Source: an uncultured Erythrobacter sp.
Lineage (GTDB): Bacteria > Pseudomonadota > Alphaproteobacteria > Sphingomonadales > Sphingomonadaceae
Assembly: GCA_947488085.1 (NCBI GenBank)
Contig: CANKYI010000001.1
Location: 992,001 to 1,056,000 of the forward strand
Reading direction: 5' to 3'
DNA length: 64,000 nucleotides
Below the pieces are notes generated by a model, which did no database searches, had not been told where the DNA came from, and saw only the letters and a program-made list of their open reading frames with translations. A program made the position numbers and the translations under genes. Positions 35,715 through 44,414 of the stretch are shown piece by piece (position 1 is the first letter of the stretch; each line of letters begins with the position of its first letter).

Positions 35715-37365
35715 CGTCTTCGAAGTCTTTCGGCGGTCCGCCGGCGAGGCCCCACCATGCTACTACCACACCGAAGGCGACCACGCCCCATGTGTACCAT
35801 AGGCCAGAATAGATGTTGCCTGTGCTGGCGACGATCACACTGGATATCAGCGGTAGGAATCCACCCAGATAGCCCGCGCCAATATGGTAAGGGATCGACA
35901 TCGATGAATACCGGATACGCGGCGGGAACATCTCCGAAAGCAGCGCAGCGACAGAGCCGTAAGTCAGCGCCGACAGAGCACCGAGCGCCAGCAACGCAGC
36001 AATAATGCCGAGAATGCTGGTCAGCGGTGGGATTTGACGAGAGAAGTCGAAACCGTTCTCGCTAAGGGCAGATTGCAGGCCGTCCGTCAGCGCTTTGTTG
36101 TCAGACAGCCACGCATCATCAATCGCAACCGGTGTGCCGCCTACGCTCATGGCCAAGGTGTCACCCGGCTCCAACGTGTAAGTCACGCCATTCGCGATCA
36201 GTGTGCCGAGCACTTTACCGCAATCGGTCTGTTCTCGGTCGAACAGCTCCGCAAAAGGATCGGTGACGCATTCTTGTCCCGATACGACAACCGGGTTGCG
36301 TTCAGCAGATTCAGCAAGGCCCGGATTGGCGAGGCTGCCCATGAACCAAAAGATCGGAAACAGCAGCACAAGCGTAGCGAGCGCGCCAATGATGATCGGC
36401 TTCTTACGCCCAACGCTATCGGACCATTTGCCAACGACCAGATACATGCCCAGCGACAACGTACCCGCGATCAACAGGATAACCTCCACAGTGAACTCAT
36501 CCAGTCGCATTGTGCCTTTAAGAAAGGACAGGCTTGAGAAGAACGCCGTGTACCAAATCGTCGTCAGGATCGCAGCGACACCAAACAGAGCGACAAAGAT
36601 ACGCTTTGGATTGCCAGGATAGGTAAAGCTCTCGATGAACGGGTTGCCGGATGTTTCGCCCGCTTCCTTCATCGCTTTGAACACAGGGCTCTCAGACAGT
36701 TTGAACCGCATCCACAGAGAGATGGCGAGCAATGCGATCGACAACAGGAACGGCACGCGCCAGCCCCAAGCGTTGAAATCATCCTCTGGAATGATCGCGC
36801 GGCAAGCGAGAACGACAATGATCGACAGCACAAATCCGCCCGCGACACTGGCCTGAATAAAGCTGGTGTAATATCCGCGCTTATCCGGTGGGGCATGCTC
36901 TGCGACATAGATCGCCGCGCCCCCATATTCTCCGCCCAATGCAAGACCTTGAAGCACGCGCAGCACAATCACGATGATGGGTGCAACGATGCCTACCTGA
37001 TCAACGGTGGGAATAAACCCGACCCCCGCGGTGGCTATCCCCATCAAGGTAACAGTGACAAGGAACGTGTATTTGCGCCCCAGCTTGTCACCCAGATATC
37101 CAAACAGGATCGCGCCAATCGGGCGGAATGCAAAGCCAACGGCAAAGGTCGACCAGACCAGCAACAGCCCGAGCGTCGGGTCATCGACGTCGTAAAATGC
37201 ATCTTTCAAGATGTAGGCGAGCGTGCCGTAGATAAAGAAATCGTACCATTCGAAAATGGTCCCCGCAGATGACGCACCCACGACAAGCCGAATTTCGCTG
37301 GCGGTGGGTTCACGCTCTGCAAGCGCATCCGCTTCGGTGCCTGCCCCTGCCTCTATCTGTGCCAT
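35704..37365 (-). CDS. MFS transporter, metabolite:H+ symporter (MHS) family, with periplasmic insertion
   Basis: A 553-residue transporter (start ATG at 37365, with GGGGA upstream). It has the MHS signature GTIFEWYDFFIYGTLA near the first helix, then GYLGDKLGRKYTFL, GLALGGEYGGAAIYVAEHAPPDKRGYYTSF and VGKWSDSVGRKKPI, the loops of the family. Between two late helices lies a polar stretch of about 95 residues (about 350-445) with two cysteines, which standard MHS proteins lack; it should face the periplasm. Substrates of the family are dicarboxylates, proline or betaine; the one here is unknown. It overlaps alr by 11 bases. Confidence 0.9.
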   Translation of the reverse strand: MAQIEAGAGTEADALAEREPTASEIRLVVGASSAGTIFEWYDFFIYGTLAYILKDAFYDVDDPTLGLLLVWSTFAVGFAFRPIGAILFGYLGDKLGRKYTFLVTVTLMGIATAGVGFIPTVDQVGIVAPIIVIVLRVLQGLALGGEYGGAAIYVAEHAPPDKRGYYTSFIQASVAGGFVLSIIVVLACRAIIPEDDFNAWGWRVPFLLSIALLAISLWMRFKLSESPVFKAMKEAGETSGNPFIESFTYPGNPKRIFVALFGVAAILTTIWYTAFFSSLSFLKGTMRLDEFTVEVILLIAGTLSLGMYLVVGKWSDSVGRKKPIIIGALATLVLLFPIFWFMGSLANPGLAESAERNPVVVSGQECVTDPFAELFDREQTDCGKVLGTLIANGVTYTLEPGDTLAMSVGGTPVAIDDAWLSDNKALTDGLQSALSENGFDFSRQIPPLTSILGIIAALLALGALSALTYGSVAALLSEMFPPRIRYSSMSIPYHIGAGYLGGFLPLISSVIVASTGNIYSGLWYTWGVVAFGVVVAWWGLAGGPPKDFEDDVA

Positions 37366-37433
37366 TTGTCCCCGTATCCCCGTAAGTCTTGCGATGTGCC
37401 CCGTGTGATCCGAGGCTGAATAGTCGAAAAGGT

Positions 37434-37883
37434 CTAACCGTTGCCCGGCACCATGGAAAGCGCCTTGACCGCGGCTCTCCACGGCAAGAGCAAAGCCTCA
37501 TGTCGCCCGGCATGGGCGCGCGCCGGAGTCAAAGCGTCAAATCCGGGCCAATTGGGTGATGGAGTGCCTTCGCTGAGCCAGTGCTCTATTTCGTTGCAAA
37601 CGTTCTTGAGGTCTTCACGCGAGTTGCCAACGATAGATTGCGCCAAAATCGCAGCCGAGCTTTGTCCCACCGCGCAGGCCGACACCTGCATACCCGTTCG
37701 CGTCACGACACCCGTTTGACCTGTTTCCAATGCCATCATGATTGTGCTGCCACAGGTGCGTGAGCGCATCTCGGCTTTCAAAGGCAAATCATCGCGCAGC
37801 GGGTAATCGGCAAGGCTCGCAGAAAGAGCCAAGAGCCGGGGGGTGTAGAGTTTGGCCGCGCCGCCGCGCTCAGGCTGCGCCAT
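37434..37883 (-). CDS. Divergent IscU/NifU-like iron-sulfur scaffold protein
   Basis: A 149-residue protein with Cys44 (SRTCGS) and Cys70 (SACAVGQSS), spaced 26 apart like the first two ligands of IscU (Cys37, Cys63). The aspartate after the first cysteine is replaced by Ser, and the third ligand position, near RAHAGRHEALLLPW, has no cysteine. A third Cys96 lies elsewhere. It may bind or transfer a cluster in a non-standard way, or serve another task. The start overlaps the cvpA stop by one base, so it is coupled to cvpA. It is 149 residues, against about 128 for IscU. Confidence 0.75.
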   Translation of the reverse strand: MAQPERGGAAKLYTPRLLALSASLADYPLRDDLPLKAEMRSRTCGSTIMMALETGQTGVVTRTGMQVSACAVGQSSAAILAQSIVGNSREDLKNVCNEIEHWLSEGTPSPNWPGFDALTPARAHAGRHEALLLPWRAAVKALSMVPGNG

Positions 37884-38422
37884 CAGCCGCCTTCTGCCGT
37901 GTCTTCGGCTGCCTCTTCTTCACCCATCAAAATGGCTCGGCGTTCCGAGATCATCGAAACCAATTCGCGAGAAAACGCATCCGCTGCCGGATAAGTGCGC
38001 GACTGCGTGATCCAATCAGGGCGCCCCTTGCTGCCCCATACCGTGTCAAAGCCAAGCACGAGGACAGAGAATGCAAATACCACGATCAACGTGCCTTTCA
38101 CCGCGCCAAAGCCAAATCCCAGGACCCGGTCAATCGGACCAAGGATCGACCCACGCGATGCCTCACCTACATTGCCCGCAATCACCTTCATCGCGGCATA
38201 GGGGATAAGCAAAAGGATCGCGAAAGACAGGATCGCGGTTGCGGGGTCCGCATCGTAGAAATCGCGCAGGAATTCTGTAAGCGTACCGTGCAAATAATAG
38301 ACCGAAAACGCAGCCAATATCCACGCAGCCAGACTCAAAACCTCTTGCACCAACCCGCGCAAGAACCCCCCAATTGCGGCTACCGCAACGATAACCAGCA
38401 CGATGATGTCAAACCCAGTCAT
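37883..38422 (-). CDS. cvpA: CvpA family inner-membrane protein
   Basis: A 179-residue protein with four membrane helices: MTGFDIIVLVIVAVAAIGGFLRG starts it, followed by VLSLAAWILAAFSVYYL, AILSFAILLLIPYAAMKVI and GAVKGTLIVVFAFSVLVL. RSGSILGPIDRVLGFGFGAVKG is the conserved CvpA loop. The C-terminal tail is acidic and polar. CvpA is needed for colicin V production in E. coli and appears to influence envelope stress. It sits between radA and the IscU-like gene and is coupled to the latter. Confidence 0.9.
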   Translation of the reverse strand: MTGFDIIVLVIVAVAAIGGFLRGLVQEVLSLAAWILAAFSVYYLHGTLTEFLRDFYDADPATAILSFAILLLIPYAAMKVIAGNVGEASRGSILGPIDRVLGFGFGAVKGTLIVVFAFSVLVLGFDTVWGSKGRPDWITQSRTYPAADAFSRELVSMISERRAILMGEEEAAEDTAEGG

Positions 38423-38434
38423 AATTTGCAGGGG

Positions 38435-39802
38435 TTATTGCGTGCCCATCACTTGGTCAACGAGGTTCGCAAGACCATTCACCGCCCTGTAGTCCAGCTT
38501 AGACGAACCGGTCTTTGTGTCCGATGGGCCGTAGCCGCGCGCAAAACCCAGCTTAGCCGCCTCTCTCAGCCGCAATTCGCCGTGTGATACAGGGCGGATT
38601 TCGCCTGCAAGTGAGACTTCACCGAACCATGCGGATTTGTCCGGCAGCGGCTTATCCGCCAATGCCGAGACCAAAGCAGCGGCCACTGCAAGATCAGCAG
38701 CCGGGTCCGACAATCGGTAGCCGCCAGCAATATTGAGATAGACCTCAGCAGAGGAAAAATTCAGTCCGCAGCGCGATTCGAGCACCGCCAGCAGCATCGC
38801 CAGCCTGCCATTATCCCACCCCACAACTGCACGGCGTGGGGTGGCACCCGATTGGAGACGGACAATCAGCGCTTGAATTTCAACCAGAACAGGCCTCGTT
38901 CCTTCGAGCGCTGGGAATACCGAACTGCCGGCCAAAGGCTGATCCCGGCCTGACAGGAACAGCATGGAAGGGTTCGAAACCTCCTCCAACCCTTCTGTCT
39001 CCATCGAGAAGACACCGATCTCATCCACCGCACCAAAGCGGTTCTTGAGCGCGCGCAGGATACGATATTGGTGGCTGCGTTCGCCTTCAAAACTCATCAC
39101 CACATCGACCATATGCTCCAGCACGCGAGGCCCCGCGATATTGCCGTCCTTGGTCACGTGGCCAACCAACACCAGCGCACAACCGCTCGATTTCGCATAA
39201 CGGATCAATTCCAGCGCACAGCCGCGCACCTGACTGACTGTTCCGGGCGCCCCTTCGATTGTGTCGGAATGCATGGTCTGGATCGAATCGATCACCAGCA
39301 GAGCAGGTGGTTCGCCCTGCCCCAATGTCGTGAGAATATCGCGCACCGATGTGTCCGAGGCGAGCCGGATGGGCGCGTCGGCAACGCCCAGCCTCTTAGC
39401 GCGCAATCGTACCTGCCCCGCGGCCTCTTCGCCGCTAACATAGACAACATCATTGCCACCGCGAGCCACAGTTGCAGCCGTTTGCAGCAGCAACGTCGAC
39501 TTACCAATTCCCGGATCGCCGCCCATCAAGATCGCTGAACCGGGAACAATGCCACCACCCAAAGCGCGATCAAATTCGGCAGCGCCGGTGGATTTGCGAA
39601 CAGGCAATTCGACCGGTTGATTGAGAGGAACGAATTGAATCCCGCGTCCGCCGCTCGACAAATCATGCTTTTGGGAGAACACCGTCGCTGGCGCGTCTTC
39701 GGTTAGCGTGTTCCACTCTTTGCAATCATCGCATTGCCCCTGCCAACGCGGGGTAACGCTGCCGCAATTGGCGCATACAAATCGCTTTTTTGCTTTTGCC
39801 AT
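38435..39802 (-). CDS. radA: DNA repair protein RadA/Sms
   Basis: A 455-residue RecA-like ATPase. A C4 zinc finger is at Cys10, 13, 24 and 27 (CANCGSVTPRWQGQCDDC). Walker A is GGDPGIGKST at 94-103. The RadA-specific KNRFG motif is in LKNRFGAVDEIGVFSM. A Lon-protease-like domain covers the C-terminus. It helps process recombination intermediates by branch migration. The start at 39802 (MAKAKKRFVC) is preferred over 39883 because homology begins at the zinc finger. A short gap of 72 bases separates it from the divergent patatin-like gene. Confidence 0.96.
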   Translation of the reverse strand: MAKAKKRFVCANCGSVTPRWQGQCDDCKEWNTLTEDAPATVFSQKHDLSSGGRGIQFVPLNQPVELPVRKSTGAAEFDRALGGGIVPGSAILMGGDPGIGKSTLLLQTAATVARGGNDVVYVSGEEAAGQVRLRAKRLGVADAPIRLASDTSVRDILTTLGQGEPPALLVIDSIQTMHSDTIEGAPGTVSQVRGCALELIRYAKSSGCALVLVGHVTKDGNIAGPRVLEHMVDVVMSFEGERSHQYRILRALKNRFGAVDEIGVFSMETEGLEEVSNPSMLFLSGRDQPLAGSSVFPALEGTRPVLVEIQALIVRLQSGATPRRAVVGWDNGRLAMLLAVLESRCGLNFSSAEVYLNIAGGYRLSDPAADLAVAAALVSALADKPLPDKSAWFGEVSLAGEIRPVSHGELRLREAAKLGFARGYGPSDTKTGSSKLDYRAVNGLANLVDQVMGTQ

Positions 39803-39874
39803 GCGCCAAGCCGTAAACAGAACATTTGCGGAACGCAATTGCCTTTCGTTTCTATCCACGCCATCGGTAATGCG

Positions 39875-42220
39875 ATGCGGCAAAAGGAACTCAGACTAGC
39901 GCTTGTCTGCTATGGCGGTGTCAGCCTTGCGGTCTATATGCACGGCGTCACCAAAGAGGTCTGGCATCTCGCGCGGGCGAGCCGCTGTGTGCATTCGGGT
40001 GAAGACAGCACGCTGACGGGTGTCGCGGCCGTCTATCGCGATCTACTCGCCGATATTCAAAATGAAAAGCAATTGCGGCTGCGTGTACTACCCGACATTT
40101 TGACCGGGGCGAGTGCGGGCGGGATCAACGCTGTGTTTCTCGCTCAGGCGCTGCATTCGGGCCAATCGCTTGAGCCACTAACTGACCTGTGGCTGGAAAA
40201 CGCCGATGTCAGCGAATTGACCGATCCCGATGCGCAGCCCGTATGGCGCTATGCCAAGTTTTGGGCCCAACCGATTGCCGATTGGTTCCTGCGACGTCCG
40301 GGCAATGCGGTTAGCGAAAGCGTCTCTCCGGAGACACGCGCTGAGGTCCGGACAAAAGTTTCGCAATTGGTGCGCGGCCGCTGGTTTAGTGAGCCGTTTT
40401 CGGGATCACGTTTTTCGGCGATGCTGTTTGAGGCACTATCGACCATGGCCGACACGCAGGCCGGACCCCCGCTGCTACCACCGCGCCACCCGATTGATCT
40501 GTTTGTGACCGCGACCGATTTCCATGGTCATGCCGAAATGCTGCGCTTGCATTCCCCTGCGGTCGTACAAGAAACCGAACATCGCATGCCGATCAATTTT
40601 CGAGGTGTAACACCCGATAACGCCGGCCAAGCGATTGCTGATCCGCTTGAACTGGTGTTGGCCGCGCGATCCACTGCCAGTTTTCCCGGAGCATTTCCTC
40701 CGCTCAAATTGAGTGAGATTGACGAATTAGCGGCCAGTGAGGGGCATGAATGGGCCTCACGCGCCAGCTTCCTCTCGCGTATTATGCCGGTTCATATGCG
40801 CGATGGGACCGCCGAGAATGTCGCGCTAATCGATGGATCGGTGCTGGTGAACGCCCCATTTGGAGCCGCGTTGGAGGCAATGCAGGGTCGCACCTCTCAA
40901 CGTGAGGTTGATCGCCGCTTCGTCTATATCGACCCGCGACCTGATCGCTCGGAAGTCAGCGCGAAGACTGCTGATGAGGTGCGCGACATTGGTTGGTTCG
41001 GCGCAATATTTGGTGCGATTTCTACGATCCCGCGCGAACAGCCAATCCGCGATGACCTGGAGAGGATTGAGCGACAGTCCAAAGATGCAGAACGTCTGCG
41101 CCGGATCGTGTTGGCTCTGCGGCCCGAAATTGATCGTGCGGTTGAAAAACTGTTTGGCCTGACCTTCTTCATGGACAGCCCCACGCCAAAGCGGCTCGCC
41201 AATTGGCGCAACCGCGCACAGCAAGCCGCCGCTGAGCGCGCAGGCTACACCTTTGGCGCCTATGCGCAGACCAAATACAGCGCGATTGTTGAGCGTTTGG
41301 CCGCCCTCACCCATGCCGCCGCGCCCGAACTCGCCTTGAGTGATGCAGGTCCCATCGCAGCCGCGTTTCGCCGCGAGATGGAGGCGCGCGGGCTGGTGAC
41401 GCTGACCGAAGAGAGCGGCGGCGCGAATGAGGCCGCCATCAATTTCTTCCGCACCCACGACATCGCGTTTAGGATGCGGCGGATGCAATTGCTCGCTCGT
41501 CGATTGTCGCGCGATTGGGAGGTGGACCCCGATATCCCCGACGATGCACTCGATCTGGCGCGAGAGAAGATTTACGAGATCCTCGCTCTTTACAGACGCG
41601 CAGACGACAATTCGATCCTTGCAACATCGCTCGGCAAAGGGTTCCGCGCTCTTGCGAGAGATGCACTAGCAAACCCGGGTGCGGTGTTGGATTTTCTTGG
41701 CGAGAAGCGGCTGTTGCCGGACACCGACTTGAAAGCCGAAGAGATGCTCACCGAGGCACTCGGCGTGATGCCCAAAAATTTGAAGCGGCGGATGCTGCTC
41801 ACCTATTTGGGGTTCCCATTTTACGACGTCGCCACTCTGCCGCTTACTCAGGTGGAGGGTTTAGGCGAATACAACCCGGTAAAGATTGACCGCATATCGC
41901 CCGACGACGCCCTATCGATCCGCGCAGGCGGCACTCAGGCGACGTTGCGCGGGGTCGAGTTCTACAATTTCGGCGCATTCTTCAGTCGCGCCTATCGCGA
42001 GAACGACTATCTGTGGGGCCGGTTGCATGGCTCAGAGCGGATGATCGACCTGATCGCCTCAACAGTCGAAGGGGGTCTGGATAGCGACATGGTGCGCGCG
42101 GCCAAACGCGCAGCCTTCCTCGCCATTCTAGACGAGGAAGTGGCCGCGGGCAGGTGCCAGAACAAATTGCTCGATAAATTGCGCGCAGAGGTAGAGGAGA
42201 GGCTTACGCCAACCCCGTAA
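39875..42220 (+). CDS. Patatin-like phospholipase with DUF3376 domain
   Basis: A 781-residue protein. The N-terminal part opens with RLALVCYGGVSLAVYMHGVTKEVW, an oxyanion-like motif, and has the GxSxG nucleophile Ser80 in GASAGG. The patatin aspartate is in ALIDGSVLVNAPFG near residue 316. The C-terminal half includes DUF3376 and a predicted coiled or helical region. Patatin enzymes hydrolyse acyl chains from phospholipids. No signal peptide is seen, so it is probably cytoplasmic or peripheral. It is divergent from radA, and its stop is one base from the stop of the converging MBL gene. Confidence 0.9.
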   Translation: MRQKELRLALVCYGGVSLAVYMHGVTKEVWHLARASRCVHSGEDSTLTGVAAVYRDLLADIQNEKQLRLRVLPDILTGASAGGINAVFLAQALHSGQSLEPLTDLWLENADVSELTDPDAQPVWRYAKFWAQPIADWFLRRPGNAVSESVSPETRAEVRTKVSQLVRGRWFSEPFSGSRFSAMLFEALSTMADTQAGPPLLPPRHPIDLFVTATDFHGHAEMLRLHSPAVVQETEHRMPINFRGVTPDNAGQAIADPLELVLAARSTASFPGAFPPLKLSEIDELAASEGHEWASRASFLSRIMPVHMRDGTAENVALIDGSVLVNAPFGAALEAMQGRTSQREVDRRFVYIDPRPDRSEVSAKTADEVRDIGWFGAIFGAISTIPREQPIRDDLERIERQSKDAERLRRIVLALRPEIDRAVEKLFGLTFFMDSPTPKRLANWRNRAQQAAAERAGYTFGAYAQTKYSAIVERLAALTHAAAPELALSDAGPIAAAFRREMEARGLVTLTEESGGANEAAINFFRTHDIAFRMRRMQLLARRLSRDWEVDPDIPDDALDLAREKIYEILALYRRADDNSILATSLGKGFRALARDALANPGAVLDFLGEKRLLPDTDLKAEEMLTEALGVMPKNLKRRMLLTYLGFPFYDVATLPLTQVEGLGEYNPVKIDRISPDDALSIRAGGTQATLRGVEFYNFGAFFSRAYRENDYLWGRLHGSERMIDLIASTVEGGLDSDMVRAAKRAAFLAILDEEVAAGRCQNKLLDKLRAEVEERLTPTP

Positions 42221-42221
42221 C

Positions 42222-43118
42222 CTATTTCTCACTATCCCAGATTGCGCCGATGAATGCATCGGCGCTGATAAAGCCGCCCTCGCCCCGGTCGATATCCGCA
42301 AGCGGGGCCGATGCCACCGCTTCTTCCAATGTCATGCCCGCCTCTCGAAGAGCATCAACGCGGCTGACCGCTTCGCCAATAACGGCGCGAAATGCAGTCA
42401 GCTCAGCTTTGTTCGACATGGGGCCGTGACCCGGGATCACCTTCGTCTCATCGTCGATCATCGCGATGACGATATCGAGCGAGCGCATCGCATCATAGAC
42501 GCTGCCGCCGGAATTGGTGTCGATGAAGGGATAGCCGGGGATGTTGAAGTAGAGGTCGCCCATATGCACGACATTGGCCTCTTCCCAAATCGCGACACTA
42601 TCGCCGTCTGTGTGCCCACCGCCAAAGAACATCAGGCTGATCGTGTCACCATTAAGGTGGATACGCGTCCCTTGTGCATAGGTGACAACTGGAAGAGCCT
42701 CGGGTGGTGAAGGCGGAGTTTCGCGCCCGGCCGCTGTGCCACCTGTGGCCATGCGCACGCGCACATTGTCATGCGCAAAAATGGTCGCGCCGGTCCCGCC
42801 GAAATGCTCATTCCCGCCGGTGTGATCAAAGTGCCAGTGGGTGTTCACCACATATTTGACCGGCGTTGCGCCCAGATTGGCGATAGCGCGTTCAATCTTC
42901 GTGGAAAGCGGCGCGAATTGATCATCAATAATCAGCGTTGCGTCTTCCCCATGGCTGACTCCGATATTTCCGCCCGCACCGAACAGCACCGCGACGCCGG
43001 GTGCGATTTCTTCGGTCGTGATTTCAACATTGTCGAAATTGCGTTGAGCAAAAGCGGGCGCAGATACAGGAACTGCGAACAAAGCGGCGCTTGCAGCGAG
43101 AATGGCGAGACGGTTCAT
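42222..43118 (-). CDS. Secreted metallo-beta-lactamase-fold hydrolase
   Basis: A 298-residue MBL-fold protein with a signal peptide ending near SAPAFAQ. The metal-binding motif is NTHWHFDHTGGNEHF (HxHxDH), with VHMGDLYFN and IPGHGPMSNKAEL carrying later ligands. The first strand region reads ITTEEIAPGVAVLFGAGGN, and the family resembles periplasmic class B3-like or alkylsulfatase/SoxH-like hydrolases. It is not confidently a beta-lactamase; the substrate is unknown. It faces the patatin gene tail to tail. Confidence 0.85.
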   Translation of the reverse strand: MNRLAILAASAALFAVPVSAPAFAQRNFDNVEITTEEIAPGVAVLFGAGGNIGVSHGEDATLIIDDQFAPLSTKIERAIANLGATPVKYVVNTHWHFDHTGGNEHFGGTGATIFAHDNVRVRMATGGTAAGRETPPSPPEALPVVTYAQGTRIHLNGDTISLMFFGGGHTDGDSVAIWEEANVVHMGDLYFNIPGYPFIDTNSGGSVYDAMRSLDIVIAMIDDETKVIPGHGPMSNKAELTAFRAVIGEAVSRVDALREAGMTLEEAVASAPLADIDRGEGGFISADAFIGAIWDSEK

Positions 43119-43176
43119 ATTGGGGGTGCTCCTTTAAAGGAGAGATTAGCCCCGCTTATCCAACCTGTCGAGCCGC

Positions 43177-44340
43177 TCAGGTGCCAAATGCATCCTTGAT
43201 CTTGGAGAAGAAACTGCGGCTTTCCGGACATTCATCGCCCGTCTCCGTTTCACGGAATTGTTCGAGGATTTCTTTCTGCTTGCGGCTGAGTTTCGTGGGG
43301 GTTTCCACCGCAATCTCTACCACCAGATCACCGCGCCCGCGCCCTTGCAACACCGGCATACCGGCACCGCGTACGCGCAATTGCTTACCCGATTGAATGC
43401 CAGCGGGAATGTCGACCGTATTGGTGCTGCCATCAAGGTCGGGAATATCGATGCTGCCGCCCAAAGCCGCCTTGGTAAAGCTGACCGGAACACGGGTCGC
43501 CAATGTGGTGCCTTCGCGTTCAAACAGGGTGTGCGGCTTTACGTGGATAAAGATGTAGAGATCACCCGGGGGCGCACCGCGCGCTCCTGCCTCGCCCTTA
43601 CCAGACAAGCGGATGCGCGTGCCAGTATCAACGCCCGGCGGAATATCGACTGCGAGCGCTTGCGGACGGTCAACCCGTCCCTCACCCCGGCAATCACCAC
43701 AGGGGTCTTCGATCACTTGGCCGCGACCGCCACAGGTTGGGCATGGCCGCTCGACCACGAACAGCCCCTGTTTCGCGCGCACGGCACCATGGCCATGGCA
43801 CAGATTACAGGTGCGTTCGGATGTGCCCGGAGTTGCACCAGAGCCATCGCAGGTCTCACAGCTTTGCGAGACTTCGATTTCGATCTCGGTTGACTTGCCT
43901 TCAAAGGCTTCATCGAGCGTGACCTGCATATCGTAACGCAAGTCTGCGCCGCGCCGCTGTTGTTGCTGGCGCCCGCCGCCCATTCCGCCTGCACCGCCAA
44001 AAGCGCTGCCGAAAATGGTCTCAAAAATGTCGCCAATATCGCCGAAGTCACCCTGACCACCGCCGCGACCACCAAAGCCGCCGCCGCCACCGCCGCCATT
44101 CATGCCTTGGGTAAAGGCCTCATGACCGAACCGGTCATAGGCGGCGCGTTTCTGCGGGTCTTTGAGGCATTCATACGCCTCACCCAACGCTTTGAACTTG
44201 GCCTCTGCGGCTGCGTCGCCCGGATTGCGGTCCGGGTGAAACTTCATCGCAAGCTTGCGATAGGCGCTTTTAAGCGCGCCCGCATCTGCATCGCGAGCCA
44301 CTTCGAGCGTTTGGTAATAATCGGTTTGAGTAGCTGCCAT
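43177..44340 (-). CDS. dnaJ: Chaperone DnaJ
   Basis: A 387-residue co-chaperone. The J domain has HPD at 35-37; a Gly/Phe-rich stretch lies around 80-125. The zinc region has four CxxCxGxG repeats (CETCDGSG, CNLCHGHG, CPTCGGRG, CGDCRGEG) at about 161-221. The C-terminal substrate-binding region follows. It stimulates DnaK ATP hydrolysis and delivers unfolded clients. It lies 74 bases after dnaK, with a hairpin in the gap that could lower dnaJ transcription. Confidence 0.97.
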   Translation of the reverse strand: MAATQTDYYQTLEVARDADAGALKSAYRKLAMKFHPDRNPGDAAAEAKFKALGEAYECLKDPQKRAAYDRFGHEAFTQGMNGGGGGGGFGGRGGGQGDFGDIGDIFETIFGSAFGGAGGMGGGRQQQQRRGADLRYDMQVTLDEAFEGKSTEIEIEVSQSCETCDGSGATPGTSERTCNLCHGHGAVRAKQGLFVVERPCPTCGGRGQVIEDPCGDCRGEGRVDRPQALAVDIPPGVDTGTRIRLSGKGEAGARGAPPGDLYIFIHVKPHTLFEREGTTLATRVPVSFTKAALGGSIDIPDLDGSTNTVDIPAGIQSGKQLRVRGAGMPVLQGRGRGDLVVEIAVETPTKLSRKQKEILEQFRETETGDECPESRSFFSKIKDAFGT

Positions 44341-44359
44341 CGGTCTCGTTCCAAAAACC

Positions 44360-44395
44360 GCTCACCATCCACGCATCGCAGCGCGAATGGTGAGC
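44360..44395 (-). terminator. Stem-loop and T-run between dnaK and dnaJ (possible attenuator)
   Basis: GCTCACCAT at 44360-44368 pairs with ATGGTGAGC at 44387-44395 in a perfect nine-base-pair stem, with an 18-base loop that can itself form short GC pairs. On the minus strand, which dnaK-dnaJ uses, the stem is followed by GGTTTTTGG. That is close to an intrinsic terminator but lies between two genes that are normally cotranscribed, so it probably lowers rather than abolishes dnaJ transcription. A T-run also follows on the plus strand (TGTGTTTTTC). An RNA-processing or stability role is the alternative. Confidence 0.55.
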
Positions 44396-44414
44396 TGTGT
44401 TTTTCAATAGGACC

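Noticed and set aside
42222..43118. A metallo-beta-lactamase giving antibiotic resistance
   Set aside because: The MBL fold and signal peptide are seen, but the substrate-defining residues of true carbapenemases could not be assigned.
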